Below are positions 24,784-33,323 of a DNA stretch of 64,000 nt, in pieces. Each line of letters starts with the position of its first letter. Positions within the stretch are counted from its first letter, which is position 1. Source of the stretch: RBG-13-43-22 sp040755035. GTDB lineage: Bacteria > Desulfobacterota > RBG-13-43-22. The stretch is from contig JBFMBU010000313.1 of the NCBI GenBank assembly GCA_040755035.1, positions 1 through 64,000 on the forward strand, given 5' to 3'. The notes under the pieces were generated by a model. It had not been told where the DNA came from and made no database searches. It saw nothing but the letters and a program-made list of their open reading frames with translations. Both the position numbers and the translations under genes were made by a program.

Positions 24784-25677
24784 TTGATTGATTTTAGGGC
24801 GGAACTGAAAACCTATCAAGACCGTATTGACGGAGCGCTGCGGGCTTATTTCCCCACGGCCGCCTACCTTACCCCCCGGGTACGGAAAGCCATGGCCTAC
24901 AGCCTCTTTGCCGGTGGAAAACGGATCAGGCCTATCCTCTGTCTGATGGGCTGCCGGGTTGTGGGCGGGCGTATCGCATCGGCCCTTCCGGCGGCCTGCG
25001 CCCTTGAATATATCCATACCTATTCCTTGATCCATGACGATCTCCCGGCCCTTGATAACGATGATTTTCGAAGGGGTCGGCTGACCTGTCATAAAAAATT
25101 CGGGGAAGCGACGGCGATCCTGGCCGGTGACGCCTTGCTGACCGAAGCCTTTGTTTTGCTTTCCCGGAGGGAGGTACTAAAATCGGTTCCGAGTGCGGCA
25201 CGACTGCAAGTGATCCATATTGTAGCCGAGGCCGCCGGTCTTCGAGGGATGATCGGTGGACAGGAGGCCGATTTAGAGGCTGAAAAGAAAAAGGTGACCA
25301 AGACTTTTATAAATTTCATTCACCAGCGCAAAACCGGGGCCATGATCAAGGCCTCTCTGCTGTGCGGAGGAGTGATCGGAGGGGGGAGCAAGGCCCAGCT
25401 TAGAGCACTGGCCGCCTTTGGAGAAAAGATAGGCTTGGCTTTCCAGATCAGGGATGATTTGTTGAATGTGGAAGGTCAGCCCCGGCTCATGGGAAAACGA
25501 ACCGGGACGGATGAAAAAAAGGCCAAAGCCACCTATCCCCTCTTGGTGGGCCTGGAAACTTCCCGGGCGGTTGGCAGGGAGCTGGTCAATCAGGGCGCTG
25601 CGGCCCTTGGGATTTTTGGGAATAGGGCGCAACCCCTGATCCGGCTGGGGACGTATGTCCTTTCCAGGGACCGTTAG
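24784..25677 (+). CDS. ispA: Polyprenyl (geranyl/farnesyl) diphosphate synthase
   Basis: This 297-residue enzyme condenses IPP with allylic diphosphates to C10-C20 products. The first aspartate-rich motif is DDLPALDNDDFRRG and the second is QIRDDLLN; the GGKRIRP motif lies near residue 40. The product length cannot be fixed by eye; farnesyl diphosphate is the usual product of this xseB-linked gene. The start is TTG, directly following xseB. The next gene is dxs, giving the common xseA-xseB-ispA-dxs isoprenoid cluster. Confidence 0.92.
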   Translation: MIDFRAELKTYQDRIDGALRAYFPTAAYLTPRVRKAMAYSLFAGGKRIRPILCLMGCRVVGGRIASALPAACALEYIHTYSLIHDDLPALDNDDFRRGRLTCHKKFGEATAILAGDALLTEAFVLLSRREVLKSVPSAARLQVIHIVAEAAGLRGMIGGQEADLEAEKKKVTKTFINFIHQRKTGAMIKASLLCGGVIGGGSKAQLRALAAFGEKIGLAFQIRDDLLNVEGQPRLMGKRTGTDEKKAKATYPLLVGLETSRAVGRELVNQGAAALGIFGNRAQPLIRLGTYVLSRDR

Positions 25678-25732
25678 GGAAAGGAAGTATCCAAGGGCAA
25701 TTCCAAATGGAAAGCAACAAGTTGAAGAAACC

Positions 25733-27655
25733 ATGAATCAAAAAATTAGAATTCCGGTAGAGGATGAACCCTCCTCCCTGTTAAGCACTATTTCCGGTCC
25801 CCAGGACCTGAAATCCCTATCCCTGCCCAGATTAAAGCAGGTGGCGGAGGAAGTACGAAAACTGATCATTGAGACGGTCAGCCGGAACGGCGGGCATTTG
25901 GCTCCCAATTTGGGTGTGGTAGAATTGACCATTGCCCTTCATTATGTGTTTAACAGTCCTGTGGACAAGATCATTTGGGATGTGGGACACCAGTCGTATA
26001 CCCATAAAATTTTATCCGGTCGGAGGGAGCTGTTCCCCAGCCTAAGGACTTTCGGTGGGATCAGCGGATTTCCAAAGAGACAGGAAAGTCCTCATGATGT
26101 CTTCGATACCGGTCACAGCGGCAATTCCATTTCGGTGGGATTGGGGATCACAGCGGCCAGGGACCTGAAAAGGGAGCCGTTCAAGGTCATCGCCGTTATT
26201 GGAGACGGTTCGATGACCTCCGGAGAAGCCTTTGAAGGGCTGAACCAGGCCGGACATCTGAACAAAGATCTGATCGTGATCTTAAACGACAACGAGATGT
26301 CCATTTCTCAGAATGTGGGAGCCCTTTCCTCCTTTTTAAGCAAACGGCTGACCGGAAAGGGTTTCGTTCATTTCAAGAGAGACGTGGAATCTTTTTTCAA
26401 ATCCATTCCCGGGATCGGGGAGAACCTGATTCAGTTCGTAAAAAAAGGGGAGGATTCTTTTACCGGGTTTTTCACCCCGGGCATGCTTTTCGCCGCTTTG
26501 CATTTTGACTATGTGGGGCCGGTCAAGGGCCACCAATTGGAGGACCTGATCACCACCTTTGAAAATATCCGTCATCTCCAGGCCCCGGTACTGGTCCATG
26601 TCCTGACCACCAAGGGCAAGGGGTATCCGCCGGCGGAAAAAAATCCCAGCTATTTTCACGGGGTAGGGCCTTTCGATCTTGAAGCAGAGGATCCGAGTCT
26701 GAAAAAACCTGGAGCCGTTCCAACCTACACCGAGGTCTTCGGATCGACCCTCATCGAATTAGGGGAGAGGGATCTTCGTCTGGTGGCCATCACCGCTGCC
26801 ATGCCCGAGGGGACCGGTTTGCATGGATTTGCCCAAAGATTCCCCCAGCGTTTCTTTGATGTGGGGATCGCCGAACAACATGCCGTCACCTTCGCCGCCG
26901 GATTGGCCTTGGAGGGTTTGAGGCCCATAGTCGCTTTGTATTCCACTTTCATCCAGCGGGCTTATGACCAGGTATTGGAAGATGTCTGTCTCCAGAACCT
27001 GCCGGTCATTTTCGCCCTGGATCGGGCCGGAATCGTAGGGGAAGACGGACCGACCCATCAGGGGCTTTTTGATCTATCCTTCCTGCGCATCCTCCCCAAT
27101 CTGATGATCCTGGTCCCAAAGGACGAGAAAGAGCTAAGAGATATGCTTTATTCAGCCCTTACTTATGCCGGACCGGTGGCCATACGCTATCCCCGTGGAG
27201 CCGGAGTGGGCGTATCGTTGACCGTTCCTCCGCAAACCTTGAATCCAGGACAATGGGAGGTCCTCCAGGAGGGGGATGCTTTGGCCCTGCTGGCCATAGG
27301 GAATACGGTCTATCCGGCCCTGGAAGCGGCAAAACTTTTATTAAGACAGGGGAGAAAGGCCCAAGTGGTCAATGCCCGTTTTCTTAAACCTCTGGACGAA
27401 GGACTTCTGCTGGCCTTAGGAAGGAAATTTAAAACGATTATTACTGTGGAAGAGAACCTCTTGGCCGGCGGTTTCGGGAGCGCTGTTATGGAAAAGCTGC
27501 AACAGTTGTCATGCCCGGGGGTGCGGGTCAGGTCCTTAGGGATTCCCGATTGTTTTGTCGAACAAGGGGCCCCGCAAAAACTAAGAAGCCTTTATGGTCT
27601 GGACGCCGAGGGGATTTTCCGGGTCTTAGCCGAGGAACTCAGCCTGTCCCAATAA
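25733..27655 (+). CDS. dxs: 1-deoxy-D-xylulose-5-phosphate synthase
   Basis: This 640-residue thiamine-diphosphate enzyme makes DXP from pyruvate and glyceraldehyde-3-phosphate, the first step of the MEP pathway. The thiamine-binding GDGSMTSGEAFEGLNQAG with downstream NDN, the DVGHQSYTHKIL segment, and GIAEQHAVTFAAGLALEG are diagnostic. The ATG at 25733 is chosen over an in-frame start inside ispA because the conserved protein begins there. It is the last gene of the xse-isp operon. Confidence 0.95.
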   Translation: MNQKIRIPVEDEPSSLLSTISGPQDLKSLSLPRLKQVAEEVRKLIIETVSRNGGHLAPNLGVVELTIALHYVFNSPVDKIIWDVGHQSYTHKILSGRRELFPSLRTFGGISGFPKRQESPHDVFDTGHSGNSISVGLGITAARDLKREPFKVIAVIGDGSMTSGEAFEGLNQAGHLNKDLIVILNDNEMSISQNVGALSSFLSKRLTGKGFVHFKRDVESFFKSIPGIGENLIQFVKKGEDSFTGFFTPGMLFAALHFDYVGPVKGHQLEDLITTFENIRHLQAPVLVHVLTTKGKGYPPAEKNPSYFHGVGPFDLEAEDPSLKKPGAVPTYTEVFGSTLIELGERDLRLVAITAAMPEGTGLHGFAQRFPQRFFDVGIAEQHAVTFAAGLALEGLRPIVALYSTFIQRAYDQVLEDVCLQNLPVIFALDRAGIVGEDGPTHQGLFDLSFLRILPNLMILVPKDEKELRDMLYSALTYAGPVAIRYPRGAGVGVSLTVPPQTLNPGQWEVLQEGDALALLAIGNTVYPALEAAKLLLRQGRKAQVVNARFLKPLDEGLLLALGRKFKTIITVEENLLAGGFGSAVMEKLQQLSCPGVRVRSLGIPDCFVEQGAPQKLRSLYGLDAEGIFRVLAEELSLSQ

Positions 27656-27743
27656 AAGAAACCGGGGACGATAAAAGGATTTGACCAGTGACCGCCAAGG
27701 GGGTTATCTTCTCCCTGAGCGGGGCCTTAGGGCCTTAAGGTTT

Positions 27744-27848
27744 GAATTCTACGCAAATTAAGTGAAATTAATACAAAAAAGGGAATTTCCCCGGACCGAA
27801 CGGAACATTTTCGGAATTCCGAATTTGGTCCCGGCGGGTCAGGGCTGG
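27744..27848 (+). repeat. Dispersed ~105-bp element, copy C
   Basis: It runs from GAATTCTACGCAAATT through CCCCGGACCG and TTTTCGGAATTCC to GGCGGGTCAGGGCTGG. It lies between dxs and tlyA, ending 41 bp upstream of the tlyA start, with the GC-rich end nearest the gene. The 5' hairpin is partly eroded here. Confidence 0.75.
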
Positions 27849-27889
27849 AATCGATATGGGGTTGGAAGGTTCCCCCCCCTACTTGGGAG

Positions 27890-28633
27890 ATGAGGATGCG
27901 AAAAATCCGGGTGGACCGTCTGCTGGTCGAAAAAGGGCTGGCCCCTTCGCATGAAAAGGCCCGGGCATTGGTCTATGCCGGGGTAGTCCGAGCGGGGAAG
28001 ATAGTGGTTGAAAAACCCGGGAAAGCCGTGGACCCGGGGTTGTCTTTGGAGGTAGATACCGCTCCCCACCCTTTTGTCAGCAGGGGGGGGGTAAAATTAG
28101 AGAAGGCCCTGGCCGAGTTTGAGGTTGAGGTCCTGGGCCGGGTGGCCCTGGATATTGGGGCTTCCAGCGGAGGATTTACCCATTGCCTTTTGTTGAGAGG
28201 AATTAAGCGGGTTTATGCCGTCGATGTCGGTTATGGTCAATTGGCCTGGGAGATCCGTCAGGATCCCCGGGTCAAGGTCATGGAACGGGTTAATGCCAGG
28301 TATCTTACCCCCGGGGATATCGGCGAAACGGTGGATATTTTGGTTGTAGACGCTTCTTTTATTTCCTTGAAATTAATTATCCCCCCCTTACTGCCCTTAG
28401 TCAAAGGGGAGGGAGAAATCATCGCCCTGATCAAACCCCAATTTGAAGTCGGAAAAGGGAAGGTGGGGAAAGGAGGAGTGGTTAGAAGTGAGGAGGATCA
28501 CTTAAAAGTCATTGAGGACCTTTCCCTTTTTTTTAAAGAGAGGGGCCTGAAGGTTATGGGAATCACGGAATCTCCTATTCAAGGGGCCAAGGGGAATCGG
28601 GAATTTTTTATTTATTTGATAAATAAGGCCTAA
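27890..28633 (+). CDS. tlyA: TlyA family rRNA methyltransferase / hemolysin A-like
   Basis: This 247-residue protein has an N-terminal S4 RNA-binding domain (KIRVDRLLVEKGLAPSHEKARALVYAGVVRAGK), then an FtsJ-like methyltransferase domain with motif I ALDIGASSGGFTHCLL and VVDASFISLKLIIPPL. Characterised TlyA methylates ribose of 16S/23S rRNA; the hemolysin name is historical. ATG codons at 27890 and 27896 are both possible. It is a single gene preceded by repeat copy C. Confidence 0.9.
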   Translation: MRMRKIRVDRLLVEKGLAPSHEKARALVYAGVVRAGKIVVEKPGKAVDPGLSLEVDTAPHPFVSRGGVKLEKALAEFEVEVLGRVALDIGASSGGFTHCLLLRGIKRVYAVDVGYGQLAWEIRQDPRVKVMERVNARYLTPGDIGETVDILVVDASFISLKLIIPPLLPLVKGEGEIIALIKPQFEVGKGKVGKGGVVRSEEDHLKVIEDLSLFFKERGLKVMGITESPIQGAKGNREFFIYLINKA

Positions 28634-28713
28634 GGGGGTCCGGAACCAAAAGTGGTTATCCGAGTTTTAAGGTACTAAAGGTCTATCAAAATAGCAAAAG
28701 GAGACGGTGAAAG

Positions 28714-29907
28714 ATGAAGTTGGCAGAACGTGTGGGACAAATCAAACCATCCCTGACCTTGGCCGTGGATGCCAAGGCCAAGGCTATGGTAAAATCCGGA
28801 CTGGATATTATCAGTTTCGGTGTCGGAGAACCGGATTTTGATACGCCGGAACACATCAAAGAGGCCGCCGTGCAGGCGCTCAAAGAAGGTTTTACCAAAT
28901 ATACCCCGGTAAGCGGGATTGAAGAATTGAAAGAGGCGGTCGCCTTTCGGTTTAAAGAAGATTTAGGTTTGGAGTATAAGGCGCAGGAAGTGGTTGTCAG
29001 CTGCGGGGGAAAACATGCCTTGTATAATATCGCTCAGGCCCTTTGGGGACCCGGGGACGAGGTGATCATCCCGGCCCCCTACTGGGTCTCCTATCCGCCC
29101 ATGGTGCAATTGGCCGGCGCTGAACCGGTTATTATTCCCACCAGCGCGTCCAGAGGATTCAAGCTTTCCGCGGAAGAATTAGAAGCGGCGGTCACCCCTC
29201 GAACCAGGGCCATCATCCTCAACAGCCCCTCCAATCCCACCGGTTCTGTGTATTCAAGAGAAGAACTGCAAGCCTTGGGCAGGGTGATCCTGGAAAAAGA
29301 CCTGATGGTGATCAGTGATGATATCTACGACAAGATCCTCTTTGACCAACCGTCTTTTTTCAACCTGGCCATGATCGATCCCCGTTTCAAGGAAAGGACC
29401 CTGGTCGTCAATGGGGCTTCCAAAACCTATGCCATGACCGGCTGGCGGATCGGCTATCTGGCCGGTCCAGGCGCGGTGATCAAGGCCATTGATACCATTC
29501 AAAGCCATAGTACCTCGAATCCGACCTCCATCGCCCAGAAGGCCGCCGTGGCCGCCTTGAGAGGCCCCCAGGATTTTGTAAAGACTATGGTTGCCGAATT
29601 CGATCGCCGGCGAAGGTATATTGCCGACCGGTTGCAAGCCCTTTCGGCGGTAAAAACCACACTGCCCCAGGGGGCCTTTTATATTTTTCCTGTTTTTTCC
29701 TCCTACTATGGGCGAAAGAATGGAAACCAGGAGTTAAAGAATTCTCTGGATTTCGCCGATTATCTATTAGAGAAGGCCAGGATCGCCGTAGTGCCCGGTG
29801 CGGCCTTTGGAGAAGACGCCTGTCTCCGGTTTTCCTATGCGACTTCATTGGAAAAAATTGAAAAGGGAATGGATCGGTTGGAAAAGGCCTTGAAGGAACT
29901 TGGATAA
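28714..29907 (+). CDS. aspC: Aspartate aminotransferase-type PLP enzyme (class I)
   Basis: This 397-residue aminotransferase has the PLP lysine in GASKTYAMTGWRIGYLAG (Lys about 237). NSPSNPTGSVY and the C-terminal LRFSYATSLEKIEKGMDRL carry the conserved Asn and Arg. Close bacterial relatives transaminate aspartate with 2-oxoglutarate, some also prephenate; specificity is inferred. A GGAGACGG site precedes the ATG. Confidence 0.88.
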   Translation: MKLAERVGQIKPSLTLAVDAKAKAMVKSGLDIISFGVGEPDFDTPEHIKEAAVQALKEGFTKYTPVSGIEELKEAVAFRFKEDLGLEYKAQEVVVSCGGKHALYNIAQALWGPGDEVIIPAPYWVSYPPMVQLAGAEPVIIPTSASRGFKLSAEELEAAVTPRTRAIILNSPSNPTGSVYSREELQALGRVILEKDLMVISDDIYDKILFDQPSFFNLAMIDPRFKERTLVVNGASKTYAMTGWRIGYLAGPGAVIKAIDTIQSHSTSNPTSIAQKAAVAALRGPQDFVKTMVAEFDRRRRYIADRLQALSAVKTTLPQGAFYIFPVFSSYYGRKNGNQELKNSLDFADYLLEKARIAVVPGAAFGEDACLRFSYATSLEKIEKGMDRLEKALKELG

Positions 29908-29990
29908 AAGCCATTCCGGGAGGGATCAGAAACTAAGAGGTCCGGGCTGTAAGCTCCCTATCGTTTTCCATAGGGCGGAATTTCCCTTGC

Positions 29991-30030
29991 GGTGTGAGCC
30001 TTCCAGGGCAAACAGGAAGGCTCAGACACC
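29991..30030. terminator. Strong hairpin between convergent genes
   Basis: GGTGT-GAGCCTTCC (29991-30004) pairs with GGAAGGCTC-AG-ACACC (30015-30030), a 14-bp stem with a two-base bulge. It lies between the aminotransferase stop and the convergent stop at 30060. No T-run follows on either strand, so it may act as a processing or protective structure rather than a classic terminator. Confidence 0.45.
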
Positions 30031-30059
30031 AAAAGGGCGGTTCATTTACTAAGGAAACC

Positions 30060-30347
30060 TTAGCGGGCACTCCGTTTGGATGCCTTCAACGGATTGATTT
30101 TGGCGGCGGCTGGGGCCGGGGATTTCTTGATATGGGTGGCGAGATTGCAATTCCCCAATTTCCATTTTTGCGATGGATTCGGAGTGGAAAGGCAAAAGTT
30201 CCCGCTTTCAAAGGCTTTGACCCGATCACAACCGTCACATTGTTCGATTATCGGATAACAGGCCCCGCTGTTAAATGAACAGCCCTTAGGGCTCATGAAG
30301 GTGCAGGGAACGCCGGGTTTTAACGTGGAACAATTCATGGGTATCAC
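30060..30347 (-). CDS. PxxKW family cysteine-rich protein
   Basis: This 95-residue protein has eight cysteines (NCS, PCTF, GCSF, ACY, QCDGC, FCL, NCN) and the PSQKW motif that gives the PxxKW family its name. The family is known from deltaproteobacteria with no assigned role; the cysteines suggest metal or Fe-S binding. The last 25 residues are basic and Ala/Pro/Lys-rich. It is divergent from pilB, with an AT-rich 63-bp promoter gap between them. Confidence 0.8.
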   Translation of the reverse strand: MIPMNCSTLKPGVPCTFMSPKGCSFNSGACYPIIEQCDGCDRVKAFESGNFCLSTPNPSQKWKLGNCNLATHIKKSPAPAAAKINPLKASKRSAR

Positions 30348-30410
30348 CCCCTTTCATTAAACTTTATAATATAAATTTAATTACAAACAAAGTCAATACT
30401 TTTTTGAAAA

Positions 30411-32108
30411 ATGTTTAAAAGTAATCGCATCGGCGAATTGCTCCTGCGGGAGAAGAAGATAACCACCCAGCAGCTGGATGATGTTCTGGCGGAACTAAAA
30501 CGACTGGGCGGCCAGTCCAAAATCGGGACCCTGTTGATTCAAAAGGGTTTTATGGACGAAACCACCCTGCTTCGTTTTTTGGCCAAACAGTTCGGGCTGC
30601 CGATTATCGATCTGACCCGAATCGAGTTTGATCCGGCCTTGGCTGATCTCATCCCCGACAACATTGCCCGCAAATACGAGATCCTTCCTATCAGCAAAGA
30701 AGGGACCACGCTGAAACTGGCCATCTCGGATCCGTCGAATATTTTCGCCCTGGATGACCTGAAATTCCTGACCGGCAGTAATATTCAGTTATTCCTGTCC
30801 TCGGAAAGACAACTGAAAGAGGCCCTGGATAAACACTACAGCCTGACTTCCTCCCTGACCCAGGCCCTGGAGGATCTGAAGGGCATGGAAATTGATTTCG
30901 TCAGTCAGGAAGAGGACCTGGACGATACCAACCTGGAAATCGCCGCCAAAGAAGCCCCGGTCGTTAAACTGGCCAACCTTTTGCTGATTGACGCCATAAA
31001 ACGAGGGGCCAGCGATATTCATTTTGAAGCCTATGAACGGGCTTTCCGGGTCCGTTACCGTATTGACGGGGTGCTATATGAAATCATGAATCCCCCGATG
31101 AAATTGAAAAATGCCCTGATTTCCCGTTTAAAAATCATGTCCAACCTTAATATTGCCGAACGAAGGCTTCCCCAGGACGGGCGGTTGAAGCTGCGTTTCG
31201 GGGAAAACAGGGATATGGATTTCCGGGTATCGGTCCTGCCCACCCTTTACGGGGAAAAGGTGGTCCTTCGTCTCTTAGATAAGACCAATCTACAGGTGGA
31301 CCTGGAACGGCTCGGCTTTGAGCCGGATGCCCTGACAAAATTCTATCAGGCGGTCCATAAACCCTATGGCATGATCCTGGTCACCGGGCCTACCGGCAGC
31401 GGGAAAACCACCACCCTTTACTCCACCCTGGGCGAATTAAATAAAACCACCTACAATATTTCCACGGCCGAAGATCCGGTGGAACTCAATATTTTCGGTA
31501 TCAATCAGGTCCATGTCCATGAAGAAATTGGACTGACTTTTTCCAATGTCCTTCGGTCTTTCCTTAGACAAGATCCTGATATCATTATGGTTGGTGAAAT
31601 TCGCGATAAGGAGACGGCTGAAATTTCCATAAAAGCGGCCCTAACCGGCCATCTGGTTTTAAGTACGCTCCATACCAATGACGCGGCTAACACGGTCACC
31701 AGGCTTCTGGATATGGGGATTGAACCCTTTTTGGTGTCCTCCTCACTTAATCTGGTCCTGGCCCAGAGGCTGGTGAGAAAATTATGTCCCAGCTGTAAAA
31801 AAAAGGTTGAAAAATCTACGGATTTATTGAAAGAATTTAATCTGGATCCAAGGATCCAGGCCTTGTGGGAACCGGTGGGATGTCCGTCCTGCAATTTCTC
31901 GGGTTACAAAGGACGAATCGCCATTTATGAGGTATTACCTTTGTTTGAACGGCTAAAAGATTTAATCTTTGAAAGGGCCTCGGCCGCCGAAATAAAACGG
32001 GTCGCCCGGGGCGAGGGGATGAAGACCCTTAGAGAAGGCGGGGTCACTAAGGTATTAGAGGGGTTAACCACCTTGGAGGAAGTCATTCGAGTGACGGATA
32101 AGGATTAA
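30411..32108 (+). CDS. pilB: Type IV pilus assembly ATPase PilB
   Basis: This 565-residue hexameric ATPase drives pilus extension. The N-terminus has two MshEN-like half motifs (IGELLLREKKITTQQL; IGTLLIQKGFMDETTLLRFLAKQFGLP), domains that bind c-di-GMP in some relatives. The core has TGPTGSGKTT (Walker A), an Asp box DPDIIMVGEIRD and a His box TGHLVLSTLHTNDA. The zinc-binding cysteines are CPSC...CPSC. pilC begins 3 bp after its stop, and pilS follows that, so this is a pilB-pilC-pilS operon. Confidence 0.92.
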   Translation: MFKSNRIGELLLREKKITTQQLDDVLAELKRLGGQSKIGTLLIQKGFMDETTLLRFLAKQFGLPIIDLTRIEFDPALADLIPDNIARKYEILPISKEGTTLKLAISDPSNIFALDDLKFLTGSNIQLFLSSERQLKEALDKHYSLTSSLTQALEDLKGMEIDFVSQEEDLDDTNLEIAAKEAPVVKLANLLLIDAIKRGASDIHFEAYERAFRVRYRIDGVLYEIMNPPMKLKNALISRLKIMSNLNIAERRLPQDGRLKLRFGENRDMDFRVSVLPTLYGEKVVLRLLDKTNLQVDLERLGFEPDALTKFYQAVHKPYGMILVTGPTGSGKTTTLYSTLGELNKTTYNISTAEDPVELNIFGINQVHVHEEIGLTFSNVLRSFLRQDPDIIMVGEIRDKETAEISIKAALTGHLVLSTLHTNDAANTVTRLLDMGIEPFLVSSSLNLVLAQRLVRKLCPSCKKKVEKSTDLLKEFNLDPRIQALWEPVGCPSCNFSGYKGRIAIYEVLPLFERLKDLIFERASAAEIKRVARGEGMKTLREGGVTKVLEGLTTLEEVIRVTDKD

Positions 32109-32111
32109 TCT

Positions 32112-33320
32112 ATGCCTACTTACACCTGGCAGGGGAAGACAAAACAAGGGGAGGTAAAAAGAGGGGAACTGGTGGCCGATAACCCGGCCGTGGCCGCTTT
32201 ACAGCTTCGGAAAACGGGCATCATCCCCGGTCGTATTCAACAGAAACGGGAAGAGGCGGCAAAAAAGCTGTCGGTCCGGAAGAAGATACCCAGGAAATCG
32301 GTGGTGGTTTTTACCCGTCAGTTCGCGACGATGATCAATGCCGGGTTACCCCTGGTGCAGTGCCTCAATATTCTGGCTCTGCAGCAGGAGAACCCCTCTT
32401 TTGCCAATATTATAACCAAGGTTAAAGGGGACGTCGAAAGCGGTGAGGCCTTGAATGAAGCCCTTAAAAAGCACCCTAAGGTGTTTGATGAGCTCTATAC
32501 CAACCTGGTTCAAGCCGGTGAAACCGGCGGTATCCTGGATCTGATTTTAAACCGATTGGCCAGTTATATTGAAAAGAGTGAAAAATTGCGGAAAAAGGTC
32601 CGAGGGGCCATGATCTATCCGGCCGTGGTTACCTCGGTGGCCGTCATTGTTACGGCGGTGATCCTTCTCTTTGTGATTCCGGTTTTTGAAAAGATGTTCT
32701 CCGAGGTCGGTCAATCCCTGCCCGGTCCCACCCAGTTTGTCATCAACCTCAGCCGTTTTGTAAGCCAAAATATTATTTATATGATCATCGGGCTGGCGGT
32801 TCTCATTTATATTTTTCGGCGCGTCTACCGGACGGAAAAGGGTAAATATCTCTTGGATGATCTTTTTCTAAAGCTGCCCCTTTTTGGGCTGCTGTTAAAA
32901 AAAGTGGCCGTGGCCAAGTTTACCCGGACTTTCGGGACCATGATCAGCAGCGGCGTACCGATCCTGGAGGCCATGGATATCGTGGCCAAGTCGGCCGGCA
33001 ACAAAGTAGTGGAAAAGGCCATTTATAAGGCCAGAGGAAGCATAGCCGAAGGAAGGACCATTTCCGAACCTTTGGCCGAAAGCAAGGTTTTTCCACCTAT
33101 GGTAACCCAAATGATCGGTGTGGGTGAGGCTTCGGGGGAGCTGGACACCATGCTCAATAAAATTGCCGATTTTTACGACGACGATGTTGACGCGGCCGTC
33201 AGCAACCTGACCTCCATGATGGAACCGGTCATGATGGTTGTTCTGGGAGGGGTGGTGGGAGGGCTGGTTATTTCAATGTATCTGCCGATCTTCAAGATGG
33301 GGGAAGCCATCCAGGGGTAA
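32112..33320 (+). CDS. pilC: Type IV pilus inner-membrane platform protein PilC
   Basis: This 402-residue platform protein has two repeated GspF domains (FTRQFATMINAGLPLVQCLNIL and FTRTFGTMISSGVPILEAMDIV), each with the family's characteristic Gly/Glu turn (VQAGETGGILD; IGVGEASGELD). Three membrane segments are visible, including the C-terminal MMVVLGGVVGGLVISMYLPIF. It couples PilB rotation to pilin insertion. Confidence 0.93.
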   Translation: MPTYTWQGKTKQGEVKRGELVADNPAVAALQLRKTGIIPGRIQQKREEAAKKLSVRKKIPRKSVVVFTRQFATMINAGLPLVQCLNILALQQENPSFANIITKVKGDVESGEALNEALKKHPKVFDELYTNLVQAGETGGILDLILNRLASYIEKSEKLRKKVRGAMIYPAVVTSVAVIVTAVILLFVIPVFEKMFSEVGQSLPGPTQFVINLSRFVSQNIIYMIIGLAVLIYIFRRVYRTEKGKYLLDDLFLKLPLFGLLLKKVAVAKFTRTFGTMISSGVPILEAMDIVAKSAGNKVVEKAIYKARGSIAEGRTISEPLAESKVFPPMVTQMIGVGEASGELDTMLNKIADFYDDDVDAAVSNLTSMMEPVMMVVLGGVVGGLVISMYLPIFKMGEAIQG

Positions 33321-33323
33321 TTC

